A stretch of DNA of 64,000 nucleotides from positions 1 to 64,000 of the forward strand of contig CBDBHI010000026.1 of assembly GCA_965205595.1 (NCBI GenBank). The letters run 5' to 3'. The notes beneath the pieces are model-generated. The model saw nothing but the letters and a program-made list of their open reading frames with translations, did not search any database and had not been told where the DNA came from. The translations under genes were made by a program, and so were the position numbers. Below are positions 26,622 through 35,422 of this stretch, one piece after another (the first letter of the stretch is position 1; each line of letters begins with the position of its first letter). The stretch is from CATQHP01 sp965205595. GTDB taxonomy: Bacteria; Acidobacteriota; Terriglobia; Bryobacterales; UBA6623.

Positions 26622-27446
26622 CTACTTGACTTGATCTGGGGCCAAGATCAGGATTGCGAAGAGCAGGCCGTTATACGACGCGTGTACAAGCGTCGTTGCT
26701 TTTGTCGACTGTGTCTGAGCGCGAATCGCGCCCAAAATCAAGCCCACCCACAGCAGAATCAGCAGGTTTTGCCATTGCCAGCCGTACTGCGAGCCGTGAA
26801 CAAATGAAAACAGTGCGCTCGTAGCGATCACGGCTACGCCAGTGCCATGGACGTGTTCCAACGCCGCGTAAAGAAATCCCCTGAAAACGATTTCCTCGAT
26901 GGCTGGGGCGACCAGCACTCCAAACGCGCCCAGTACCCACAGTGCGTCGGGGTCTTTGAAAAGCTCTAGCATCGGGTAGGCCTTGTCAGGTATTTCGACG
27001 ACCATCGCCATCACCGTCACGCTAAAAACTAGGAATACACCGACCCCGAAGTAATGTGTGGCCGGGTGCCGTAGCGCCAACCAGCCCACCCCCTCGCGGA
27101 ATCGTCGTTTGTATTTGCGGACCACGACGAAATAGATGTAGAGAAAGACAGGCAGCCAAGCTCCGCCCTGCACGGCTAGCGCCCAGTAGGGGTCGCTGCT
27201 CATGGCGGTAATCGCCGCTCGCATGTCCGTCCCACCGACCGTCCTCATATAGAGAGTCAGGCCGATCTGGCCGGACGCGATGAGTGCCACGACGGCCACC
27301 ATCACGAGTAGCAGGACTTCACCATAAGCCCAGTGCGGGCGATCGTCGCCAATTGGAGCCTGGTTCGTCAGCTCGCCCAGGTCGCCAAGGTCGTCGAGCC
27401 GTTCGAGTTCGCTCTCCCCCGCCGCAAGGTGCGGATCTTCGCTCAT
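26622..27446 (-). CDS. CPBP-family intramembrane metalloprotease
   Basis: This 274-residue membrane protein has a 38-residue acidic cytoplasmic head and about seven transmembrane helices. The CPBP/Abi motifs are present: EEIVFRGFLYAALE (motif 1), FSFVHGSQYG (motif 2, His) and a later LVHASYN His. Such proteases are related to CAAX-prenyl endopeptidase Rce1 and have roles from bacteriocin immunity to signalling. Its ATG overlaps the uvrA stop (ATGA, 27443-27446), so it is coupled to uvrA. That arrangement hints at shared expression but not at shared function. Confidence 0.88.
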   Translation of the reverse strand: MSEDPHLAAGESELERLDDLGDLGELTNQAPIGDDRPHWAYGEVLLLVMVAVVALIASGQIGLTLYMRTVGGTDMRAAITAMSSDPYWALAVQGGAWLPVFLYIYFVVVRKYKRRFREGVGWLALRHPATHYFGVGVFLVFSVTVMAMVVEIPDKAYPMLELFKDPDALWVLGAFGVLVAPAIEEIVFRGFLYAALEHVHGTGVAVIATSALFSFVHGSQYGWQWQNLLILLWVGLILGAIRAQTQSTKATTLVHASYNGLLFAILILAPDQVK

Positions 27447-30223
27447 CCGATCCCAATCCGTTTGAGCTCTTGGCCGGTGTAGCTTCGAGCTACCGCGGCG
27501 ACGGTCTCCGGAGTTCCGCTCGCGACCACTTCTCCACCCTCCTCGCCGCCTTCGGGACCGAGATCGATTACCCAGTCCGCTGATTTGACGACGTCGAGAT
27601 TGTGCTCAATCACGATTACCGTATTGCCGAGATCGGTCAGTCGGTGAAGCACCTCGAGTAACTTTCTCACATCGTCAAAATGTAGGCCGGTAGTTGGCTC
27701 GTCAAGTATGTATACGGTCTTGCCCGTCTGTCGTTTGCTCAGTTCTCGCGCTAACTTAATGCGCTGCGCCTCGCCGCCAGATAGCGTAGTCGATGACTGC
27801 CCGAGATGGATGTAGTCAAGCCCGACGTCGGCCAGCGTCTTTAGCTTCGCGTGCACCGTCGGGATGTTCTCCATCACCGGCAAGACCTCTTCCACGGTCG
27901 ATTCAAGCAGGTCCGCGATTGAGTAACCCTTGAACTTGACCTGCAGTGTTTCTTGGGTGTAGCGCCGCCCCCGGCACACGTCGCAGGTTACGAATACATC
28001 GGGTAAAAAGCTCATTTCGATGCGTTTGTCGCCGTCGCCGTGGCATGCCTCGCAACGGCCGCCCTTTACGTTGAAGCTGAAACGCCCAGGCTTGTAGCCA
28101 CGGCCTCGCGACTCCGGCAACTCTGAAAAGTATGAGCGGATTGGCGTAAACACCTGCGTGTACGTTGCCGGATTCGAACGCGGTGTGCGCCCAATAGCCG
28201 ATTGGTCGATGCGAACAACTTTGTCGGTCAGCTCAAGGCCATCAATGCCGTCGTGCTTGCCCGCTTCGCCCTTACTTCGATAAATTTCTTTTGCCAACAC
28301 GGGGTAAAGAATATCGTTGACGAGCGTAGATTTTCCACTGCCTGACACGCCAGTGACAACGGTCAACGTGCCCAACGGAAATTCGACCGTGATGTTCTTC
28401 AGATTGTGCTGGCACGCGCCTCTTACAACTAAACGGCGCTCTGTGGCGGCTCGCCGAACCGAGGGTGAACGAACTTCCTTCTTGCCGGAAAGATACTGAC
28501 CGGTCAGTGATTTCTTCGATCGGGCAATCTGTTTGGGCGTGCCCTGCGCGACGAGTTCGCCGCCGAGGCGCCCCGCGCCCGGCCCCAGGTCGACTACGTG
28601 GTCGGCACGCTCGATCGTCTTCTGGTCGTGCTCGACCACAATCACGGTGTTGCCTAGATCTCGCAGCCGCGCGAGGTTGTCGAGCAGACGGCCGTTGTCG
28701 CGCGAATGCAAGCCGATCGACGGCTCGTCCAACACGTAAAGAACCCCTCTCAGCTCCGTTCCGAGTTGTGTCGCCAGCCGCACGCGCTGAGCCTCGCCGC
28801 CTGACAGCGTCACGGCCGAGCGGTCCAGACTCAAATAAGTGAGCCCAACGTTTTCAAAGAATCCTAGTCGCTTTGAGATTTCGCTAATCAGTCGACCGGC
28901 GATCAGCATTCTCCGCGGGCCGAGGTCTAAATCAGCCATCAATGAAGTCAGCCGCTTTAGCGGAAGCGCTGACATTTCCGAAATCGACAGGCCCGAAATT
29001 CGCACCGCCAGGCTCTCGGGCTTCAATCTTTGCCCGCGGCATTCGGGACAAGGCTGCGCCGACATGTACTTCAGAACGTGGTCTTTTTGATCTTCCGCGG
29101 CGTCCTCGCCATACTGCGAACGAATCTGGTTGAGAATTCCAGTGAAGCCGCGCAACGACCGCAGCTTTTCGTTCTCCGGCGAGCCATAGAGCAGAAAATC
29201 TCGGTGTTCCTCGGATAGTTCGATCCAGGGCTTCTTGAGGTCGATCTTCTTGGCTTTGGCGATCTTCTCGACATCACGGACGATATGCCACCACAGCCAA
29301 GTCGGCGGCAACGCGCCGTCGAAGGCAGGCCGGGTCCGGTCGAGAATCAACTTGTCGACATCGAAATCCCACAGACTGCCCAGCCCGTGGCAGTTTGGAC
29401 ACGAACCGTAGCGGCTGTTAAATGAAAACGAGCGAGGCTCGAAATCCGGCACGCTCGAGCCGCACTTTTTGCACGCGAGTTTCTCCGAATACAGCGTCTC
29501 CTCACCATCAACTTCAGCGATCAACACAAGGCCATCGCCCAGCTTTGAAGCTGTGCGGATCGAATTCTCAAGACGCTGCTCAACGCCTTCGCGTATGTGT
29601 ACGCGATCAACGACCACTTCGATCGTATGGCTCTTCTGGCGGTCGAGGTGAATATCGTCCTCGAGATGCATCATCTCCCCGTCGATACGCGCTCTTACAA
29701 ATCCCTTGGCGGCAAAGCCTTGTAGCTCTTTGCGGTAGTGCCCCTTGCGGCCGCGCACGAATGGCGCCATCACCATCACGTTCTTATCTGTCTGCTCGGC
29801 AAGAATTCTCGCCGCTACCTGGTCGGATGTCTGGCGTTCGATCGGCAGGTCGCATTTGTGACAGAAGGGAGTACCGACCGACGAATACAACAACCTCAAG
29901 TAGTCGTAGATCTCGGTGACCGTTCCGACCGTCGATCGCGGACTCCGGGCGGTGGTCTTCTGTTCGATCGAAAGCGCTGGGCTTAAACCATCAATCGAGT
30001 CGACATCGGGCCGCTCCATTTGGTCGAGGAACTGTCGGGCGTAGGGCGAAAGAGTCTCGACATAGCGCCGTTGCCCCTCCGCGTAAATCGTGTCGAATGC
30101 CAACGACGATTTGCCCGACCCGCTCAGGCCGGTGACAACCGTCAAACTGTTGCGCGGAATCTCCAGATGGAGATCGCGCAGGTTGTGCTGCCGCGCTCCG
30201 CGGACGCTGATGTGGCTAAGCAT
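27443..30223 (-). CDS. uvrA: Excinuclease ABC subunit A
   Basis: This 926-residue protein is a full-length UvrA. It has two ATPase halves with Walker A GLSGSGKSSLAFD and GVSGSGKSTLVND, two signature motifs LSGGEAQR, and zinc modules CKKCGSSVPDF...CPNCHGLGS and CEACHGDG...CDVCRGRRYTQETL. It recognises DNA damage and loads UvrB in nucleotide excision repair. The C-terminal helical end is normal. Start at 30223 is an ATG with the standard opening LSHISVRGARQHNL. mfd, which recruits UvrA at stalled polymerase, is also in this window at 58056. Confidence 0.97.
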   Translation of the reverse strand: MLSHISVRGARQHNLRDLHLEIPRNSLTVVTGLSGSGKSSLAFDTIYAEGQRRYVETLSPYARQFLDQMERPDVDSIDGLSPALSIEQKTTARSPRSTVGTVTEIYDYLRLLYSSVGTPFCHKCDLPIERQTSDQVAARILAEQTDKNVMVMAPFVRGRKGHYRKELQGFAAKGFVRARIDGEMMHLEDDIHLDRQKSHTIEVVVDRVHIREGVEQRLENSIRTASKLGDGLVLIAEVDGEETLYSEKLACKKCGSSVPDFEPRSFSFNSRYGSCPNCHGLGSLWDFDVDKLILDRTRPAFDGALPPTWLWWHIVRDVEKIAKAKKIDLKKPWIELSEEHRDFLLYGSPENEKLRSLRGFTGILNQIRSQYGEDAAEDQKDHVLKYMSAQPCPECRGQRLKPESLAVRISGLSISEMSALPLKRLTSLMADLDLGPRRMLIAGRLISEISKRLGFFENVGLTYLSLDRSAVTLSGGEAQRVRLATQLGTELRGVLYVLDEPSIGLHSRDNGRLLDNLARLRDLGNTVIVVEHDQKTIERADHVVDLGPGAGRLGGELVAQGTPKQIARSKKSLTGQYLSGKKEVRSPSVRRAATERRLVVRGACQHNLKNITVEFPLGTLTVVTGVSGSGKSTLVNDILYPVLAKEIYRSKGEAGKHDGIDGLELTDKVVRIDQSAIGRTPRSNPATYTQVFTPIRSYFSELPESRGRGYKPGRFSFNVKGGRCEACHGDGDKRIEMSFLPDVFVTCDVCRGRRYTQETLQVKFKGYSIADLLESTVEEVLPVMENIPTVHAKLKTLADVGLDYIHLGQSSTTLSGGEAQRIKLARELSKRQTGKTVYILDEPTTGLHFDDVRKLLEVLHRLTDLGNTVIVIEHNLDVVKSADWVIDLGPEGGEEGGEVVASGTPETVAAVARSYTGQELKRIGIG

Positions 30224-30238
30224 TCGTTGCGTGCTGGG

Positions 30239-32281
30239 TTACTGATTTCCCAACCTAAAGCCGAGCTGGCGGAGATCGTCCCCGGCAACCTCGACCGTTT
30301 GCTCCGCGGCCAGATCTCCCTTGACGACTCGCACAACGTGCGAGCCCGGAGTGACCGCAACTCGGGCAGTGGTTGTCTGACCGGTGTCGCGGCCATCGAC
30401 GAATATCTGACCGCCTGCCGGCACGCTGCTCACTACTAGTGTGGCTTGTATCGCCTGCAGCGAGAACGAAACTTCTAACGGCGCTCGCTCAACGTCAAAC
30501 GACTTCCGCTGAGGTCGAAACTCCTCGAGCGTGACGATCGCGTTGTGCCTCCCGCGAGGAAGCTCCATCGGCTCGCAAGGTGTTAAGCAAGTCCATTCGG
30601 CGTTTCGGTCGATGATGATCGCAGCGCCGGCAATATTGGTTGTAAATGTCACCGGCTGCAAGCGGGCGACCGCTGGGCGGGGAGTGGACGGAACTACCGC
30701 GGGCTCGACCGTTGCGGGAATCGGCTCGGGCGCGGGCTGAACCGGCGCCGGCTCTGGATCTAGCGCTTCCGTCTGCCCAGTGCCTGGGCCACCTGCGCCC
30801 TCTCCGGGCATGGGTTCCGGCTCAAGCAAACCCGGGCCGGGCTCGGTCGGCGATTGTGGGTCGACCTCGAGCACTTCCCCTTCGTCAACCGGCTCCGGGG
30901 CCTGACCTAAAACGGCCTGCAGCAATAGATTCGGATCATTGAGATAAGCGGGGTTGTTGACGATCAGCAGCGTCAGGCCGCCAAGCGCCACGACAAGCAG
31001 CAAGAGGACTACCAGCGGCCAGCGCCGTTTCGTCTCTGGTTCAGGCTCGTAGCCGCTCGCTATTTCGGTGATCGTCGTCGAGCCTAGCCCGAACTCCGAG
31101 GTGTGCAGCTTACGGGTCGGCTCCGGAAGAATAGGCGAACTTTGTTCGGGCTCGACTTCGACTTCCGAATCGGGCTCCGCGGCCGGCGCTTCGTCGGCAA
31201 TCGGCTGCTCCTCGACCGCCGCACCAACCTCCTCCTCCGCCGCCACCGCCGGAGTTTCCGCGGCAGCATCGTACTCGGCCGTCTCATCGCCAGCCGCGAG
31301 TGCGGCCTCGCCGGAAACCACGTCACCCTGAAGCGTTTCTTCCACCTGCGGCTGGGAGTGGGTAACGTCTTGCTGAACTGGGATCGAACCTGCAGTCTCG
31401 TCCCCATCACCGAGCACTGGAAGGCCGGCGGTCAATATGACCGTTTCCTCCCCGGAAAGGATGCGATTCGCAGCGGCGGCGAATCCGGAGGCGAAATCGC
31501 TACAAGTTTCGAATCGCTCGGTCGGGTCCTTAAATAACGTCCGCAGCACGGCTTCGTCGAGTGCCGGCGAAAGTTTCGGATTCAACTGCCGCGGTCCGAC
31601 CGGGTTCGAAGAAACAATCTTGAAGATGGTCGAGGTCAGATTCTCGCCCTGAAATGGCTTCTTGCCGGTCAGCAACTCATAGATGATGACGCCGAGAGAA
31701 AACTGATCCGACCGCCCGTCGATACTCTCGCCCTTCACTTGTTCGGGCGACATGTAGTTCGGCGTACCCATCACCGTGCCGGTACGCGTGAGATTCGACG
31801 AAGCGATACGCGCCACGCCGAAATCCATGATCTTTACGCCGTCGGCGGAGATCATGATGTTCGAAGGCTTGATGTCTCGGTGAACGATCTCGCGGCTGTG
31901 CGCGTAGTCTAGTGCCGCGCTGACTTTCGATAAAAGATCGGACACGAAATCAAGACTACGTGCCGTGCCGCCATCATCCGCGACATATTGGTCAAGCGTC
32001 TGTCCCTCGACCAGCTCCATCGCGATGTAGGCGATGCCGTCTTGCTCGTCAACGTCAAAGATTGTGACGATCCCAGGGTGAGAAAGCCGGCCGGCGGACT
32101 GCGCCTCGCGAAAAAGTCGCTCCCTTAGGCCGACGATCTCGTCCTCATCGGCCTGATCAGCGAGCTTGATCATTTTGATCGCAACTTCGCGACCAATTTT
32201 GGGGTCGCGGGCACGGTAGACGATACCCATCGCGCCTCGCCCCAACTCCGAGGCGATTTCATACCGGCCGATTTTTTTCAT
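30239..32281 (-). CDS. Transmembrane Ser/Thr protein kinase with PEGA domain
   Basis: Residues 1-270 are a PknB-type kinase: glycine loop LGRGAMGIVYRA, Lys36 (VAIKMIKL), catalytic loop HRDIKPSN (Asp136), DFG at 153-155 and activation-segment end MSPEQ. An acidic, low-complexity juxtamembrane stretch (about 285-420, rich in Glu/Ala) leads to one transmembrane helix near 425-445 (WPLVVLLLLVVALGGLTLLIV). A Pro/Glu-rich outer linker follows, and the C-terminus (about 550-680) is PEGA-like with VVSSVPAGGQIFVDGRDTG. The layout predicts an intracellular kinase controlled by an extracytoplasmic domain that may bind cell wall. All catalytic residues are present. The gene stands 15 bp upstream of uvrA on the same strand. 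Confidence 0.92.
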   Translation of the reverse strand: MKKIGRYEIASELGRGAMGIVYRARDPKIGREVAIKMIKLADQADEDEIVGLRERLFREAQSAGRLSHPGIVTIFDVDEQDGIAYIAMELVEGQTLDQYVADDGGTARSLDFVSDLLSKVSAALDYAHSREIVHRDIKPSNIMISADGVKIMDFGVARIASSNLTRTGTVMGTPNYMSPEQVKGESIDGRSDQFSLGVIIYELLTGKKPFQGENLTSTIFKIVSSNPVGPRQLNPKLSPALDEAVLRTLFKDPTERFETCSDFASGFAAAANRILSGEETVILTAGLPVLGDGDETAGSIPVQQDVTHSQPQVEETLQGDVVSGEAALAAGDETAEYDAAAETPAVAAEEEVGAAVEEQPIADEAPAAEPDSEVEVEPEQSSPILPEPTRKLHTSEFGLGSTTITEIASGYEPEPETKRRWPLVVLLLLVVALGGLTLLIVNNPAYLNDPNLLLQAVLGQAPEPVDEGEVLEVDPQSPTEPGPGLLEPEPMPGEGAGGPGTGQTEALDPEPAPVQPAPEPIPATVEPAVVPSTPRPAVARLQPVTFTTNIAGAAIIIDRNAEWTCLTPCEPMELPRGRHNAIVTLEEFRPQRKSFDVERAPLEVSFSLQAIQATLVVSSVPAGGQIFVDGRDTGQTTTARVAVTPGSHVVRVVKGDLAAEQTVEVAGDDLRQLGFRLGNQ

Positions 32282-32601
32282 TCAGGGAAAACGCGCTTTC
32301 TAGCACTTTATCACGCGTGTTTTAGGCTGCGGGCGGCGCCCGATCGATCGCGAGAGAAACCTGAAGTTCAAGTACGGCGACAGAGTTTATCGCCATACCC
32401 AAAACGCGCCGCCGGTACCGCCCCTTAAGGCCCGGTTGATCGACTTTCGGGCCGGTACTGGCACATGCGATCTCGAAATCTATCCACCTTGACGAACCCT
32501 CGTGTTGCCTGTCCCATACCAAGCCGATGACCTAACGCGTGTCTCCCAAGACCAAGCGGCGCAGCTCGATACTGCCAACTATAACGTCGCCGCCCTGACA
32601 C
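32282..32601. other. Intergenic region with a 57-bp repeat copy
   Basis: No credible gene is seen here. The right half holds a copy of a repeat also found at the left flank of the IS110 element (32456-32512). The part next to the kinase gene should hold that gene's promoter, but no clear consensus was found. Confidence 0.5.
32456..32512. repeat. Repeat R, copy 1 (related to IS110 insertion site)
   Basis: 57 bp starting ACTGGCACATG and ending GAACCCTCGTGTTGCCTGT. By eye about 85% identical to 40769-40825, with the last 24 bases identical. The second copy is directly abutted by the IS110 element, while this one has no element beside it. Confidence 0.75.
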
Positions 32602-34002
32602 CTAGAACTTGTGTCTCCTGACGCCTCCCAACGCGGCGCCTTTTCGCTTGAAGAACTGCGCCCGTACCCGCTCGGGCTCGACGGTCACCCGCGCAAAGTT
32701 GTCTGTTGAATGAATCGGGCCGCCTCGCACGCGAAAACCATTCGATCCCGCCAAATCACCCTTCACGACGAATTTCCGTGCCGAACTGTGCGGATATGGC
32801 CAATAAAATGGCGACGAGATGATCGAGATCACCTTAAACTTGGGGTCGCTTGGGTGGTCAAGCTCGGCCGTCATTGAGCTGTGAACATCTCCGGACAGAA
32901 ATACCACCCGCCGGATTTTCTCGGCCAAAATGTGGTCGAGAATCTCATTTCGCTGGTCGGCAAAGCTGTCCCATCGATCCCCCCCGCTGCCGTTGAGGTC
33001 TGGAAAGAAGGGGATCGCCGTAGCTATGAGCTTCACCCGACGGGAGCCATCGGAGAGCCAGTCCTTCAATGCATCCATCTGAGTGTCGCCAATAACCTGA
33101 ACTCGTTTGCCGTCATCGTAGAAGCGTTCGGTCCTGGTATCCATCACGAAAAAGTCACAGCACCCGTCCTGAAATTGATACCAGTAGTGATCCGGCTGCT
33201 CAATGAGCCTTCCGTTCTCGCCAACAGGGAAAAGCGGGCTGTGGCTGAGTTGATAGCTAAGGTAGGAGTGCATCGCGGCTGGGAACTTCCTCATGAAGTC
33301 CTGACCCGTCGCTCGAGCGGGCCAATTATCCTCGATTTCGTGATCGTCCAACGTCATGTAGGTCGGAATCCGGCTGACCAAGTTAGCGAAATGCTTTTTG
33401 GAAAAAACTTCCCGATAGCGCTTAAAGTATTCATCGACGCTGCTGTCAGCCCCAAGGAAGTTGAGATCGTCGGCGTAGATCTGGTCACCCAACATCAGGA
33501 CCTGGTCGGTGCGTCGCCCCTTGTCAATTTGGCCGTTAATCGACCGGAAGGTCTTATCGCCTCTACCGTCGAACAACGACCCTCCGAAGAGCCGCAGCAA
33601 ATATCGACATGATCCAAATACGAATGACCGCGGTGCGTTCCGGTCGCGTGATGCGGTGCGAAACGTCGTCTTGTGAGCGTCATCCCAGTTCGGTTGAACC
33701 GCCTTTGGCAGATCCTCGAGTTCGGCATCGGCAAAGAACGCACCGATCTCGTAGTCATAATCGGTGTCAGGACGAAGGCCTTGAAAAACCGTCACACCGG
33801 TAAGGTCGAAAATCGGGTTTAGCTTGAAGTACTGCGTTGGGCCGAATGGTTTACCAGCCTGCCTAACGTGAGCGGCCCCAAAAGCCCGCCGAAGTGTCCC
33901 CTCCGATCGCCGCTCTCGTCCGCGGCCCCACAGACGGGCCGAGTCGGGCGCAACCGCGCCGAGTATCGGACCAACGTCGAATTTTTCAATCTTGACCTGC
34001 AT
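32602..34002 (-). CDS. PhoD-like metallophosphatase (alkaline phosphatase D family)
   Basis: This 466-residue protein has an N-terminal beta domain (residues 1-110) and the PhoD catalytic domain: RSFVFGSCRY, VLMLGDQIYADD, TLDDHEIEDNW, VMDTRTERF and VFLSGDVHSSMTAEL. These hold the metal ligands of the calcineurin-like PhoD group. No signal peptide is visible at MQVKIEKFDVGP, so it may be cytoplasmic, unlike classical secreted PhoD. It probably cleaves phosphodiesters. IS630 copy 2 begins 28 bp upstream of its start, so the native promoter has probably been displaced. Confidence 0.88.
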   Translation of the reverse strand: MQVKIEKFDVGPILGAVAPDSARLWGRGRERRSEGTLRRAFGAAHVRQAGKPFGPTQYFKLNPIFDLTGVTVFQGLRPDTDYDYEIGAFFADAELEDLPKAVQPNWDDAHKTTFRTASRDRNAPRSFVFGSCRYLLRLFGGSLFDGRGDKTFRSINGQIDKGRRTDQVLMLGDQIYADDLNFLGADSSVDEYFKRYREVFSKKHFANLVSRIPTYMTLDDHEIEDNWPARATGQDFMRKFPAAMHSYLSYQLSHSPLFPVGENGRLIEQPDHYWYQFQDGCCDFFVMDTRTERFYDDGKRVQVIGDTQMDALKDWLSDGSRRVKLIATAIPFFPDLNGSGGDRWDSFADQRNEILDHILAEKIRRVVFLSGDVHSSMTAELDHPSDPKFKVISIISSPFYWPYPHSSARKFVVKGDLAGSNGFRVRGGPIHSTDNFARVTVEPERVRAQFFKRKGAALGGVRRHKF

Positions 34003-34030
34003 GTTCTCACCTCAAAGTCAAAGACAACTA

Positions 34031-35149
34031 GTACTAACTTGCGAAAGTAAGGCCTTTAACTGTAAAATGTCGGTATGGCAAGACCGGCAACGGTGATTCG
34101 ACTGAACGCCGAGGAAGAAGAGACGCTGCGACTCTGGGTGCGCGGCCACAAGTCCGAACGGCGCATGGTGGAGCGCGCTCGCATTGTGCTGCTGGCGGCC
34201 GCCGCTACCTCGACCGCCGAGATCGCCCGGCAACTGGGATCCCCGGCGGCGCGCGTGTCGAAATGGCGCACCCGCTTCGCCCAGCAACGTCTGGCGGGAT
34301 TATGCGATCAAGCGCGTTCCGGCAGGCCCGCGCGGTACGACCAAGCGACGCGCAAACGCATCCTCTGCCAACTCGACGAAGCTCCGCCCGAAGGGCACGC
34401 CACTTGGACAGGCGAACTGCTCGCGGAAGCTCTCGGCGACGTCAGCAAGCATCAAGTCTGGCGCGTACTGCGGCAGCTCGGCGTGTCCTTGCGGCGGCGG
34501 CGCAGTTGGTGTTTGTCAACCGACCCGGAGTTCGCTCGCAAGGCCGCCGACATTGTCGGACTCTACCTCAGCCCGCCGGAAAACGCCGTGGTGCTCGCGG
34601 TCGACGAGAAGCCGAGCATCCAGGCCTTGGAGCGAGCGCAGGGCTGGCTACGCTTGCCCAACGGCAAGGCCTTGACGGGCTTCTCGCACGGCTACAGGCG
34701 GCACGGCACGACGCCGCTTTTCGCCGCGCTGGAAGTGGCTACCGGATTCATCATCGCCGGACACTATTGGCGCCGACGGCGTCGCGAGTTTCTCGACTTC
34801 ATGAACCACATCGCGGCCATCCACGAAGGCCGCGAGATCCACATCATCTTGGATAACTTGAACACTCACAAGCCCAAAAATGACCGCTGGCTGCAACGTC
34901 ATGCGAACATCCATTTTCACTACACGCCGACCTACAGTTCGTGGATGAATCAGGTTGAGGTGTGGTTTTCGATTCTGAGCCGCCGCGCCTTGCGGGGGGC
35001 GAGTTTCACTTCCCCCCGGCAGGTGCGCGAGGCCATCGACAGCTTCGTCCGCGTCTACAACTCCAAGGCTACTCCGTTCGAATGGACCAAGACCGTCGTC
35101 GCCCCTCGTCCCCTCGCCAGTAAATATTCTAACTTACGCAACTAAGTAC
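34031..35149 (+). mobile_element. IS630-family insertion sequence, copy 2
   Basis: 1119 bp, identical in length to copy 1 but in the opposite orientation. TA duplications lie at 34029-34030 and 35150-35151, again in CTAG. The terminal inverted repeats begin GTACTAACTTGCG and GTACTTAGTTGCG. It lies between the start of the PhoD gene and the DUF1592-type operon. Confidence 0.93.
34075..35145 (+). CDS. IS630 transposase, copy 2
   Basis: A complete 356-residue transposase. It is identical to copy 1 except SNLRN for STLRN at the C-terminus, with the Asp/Asp/Glu triad in VDEKPSIQ, LDNLNTHK and NQVEVWFS. ATG 34075 is preceded by a short leader inside the terminal repeat. Confidence 0.94.
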   Translation: MARPATVIRLNAEEEETLRLWVRGHKSERRMVERARIVLLAAAATSTAEIARQLGSPAARVSKWRTRFAQQRLAGLCDQARSGRPARYDQATRKRILCQLDEAPPEGHATWTGELLAEALGDVSKHQVWRVLRQLGVSLRRRRSWCLSTDPEFARKAADIVGLYLSPPENAVVLAVDEKPSIQALERAQGWLRLPNGKALTGFSHGYRRHGTTPLFAALEVATGFIIAGHYWRRRRREFLDFMNHIAAIHEGREIHIILDNLNTHKPKNDRWLQRHANIHFHYTPTYSSWMNQVEVWFSILSRRALRGASFTSPRQVREAIDSFVRVYNSKATPFEWTKTVVAPRPLASKYSNLRN

Positions 35150-35422
35150 TAGTGCCGAAATAGTCCAAAGGCCGGACTATCTGTATTAAGCGAAAAACAG
35201 TGGCTAGGCGGGCCATCTGGCCGCAACAGACTTCTTCGTGAAATTCCTCCGGCGGGCGGCCTCGGAATGCATCCAGGCGGTCGAAAAATAAGGCCAAACG
35301 CCTGCGAAATCACCACGTAACCCATTGCGCCCCAGCCCTAGCTCAGCTATCCTGACAGTGTCGAGGGCGCTAAAACGAAAATTTTCAATCGGACGCTACG
35401 GCTCAGTCGCAGGCTTGCGGGC

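Noticed and set aside
32881..33612. Plus-strand open frame of 243 codons
   Set aside because: Antisense to the PhoD-like gene, whose metal motifs are intact.
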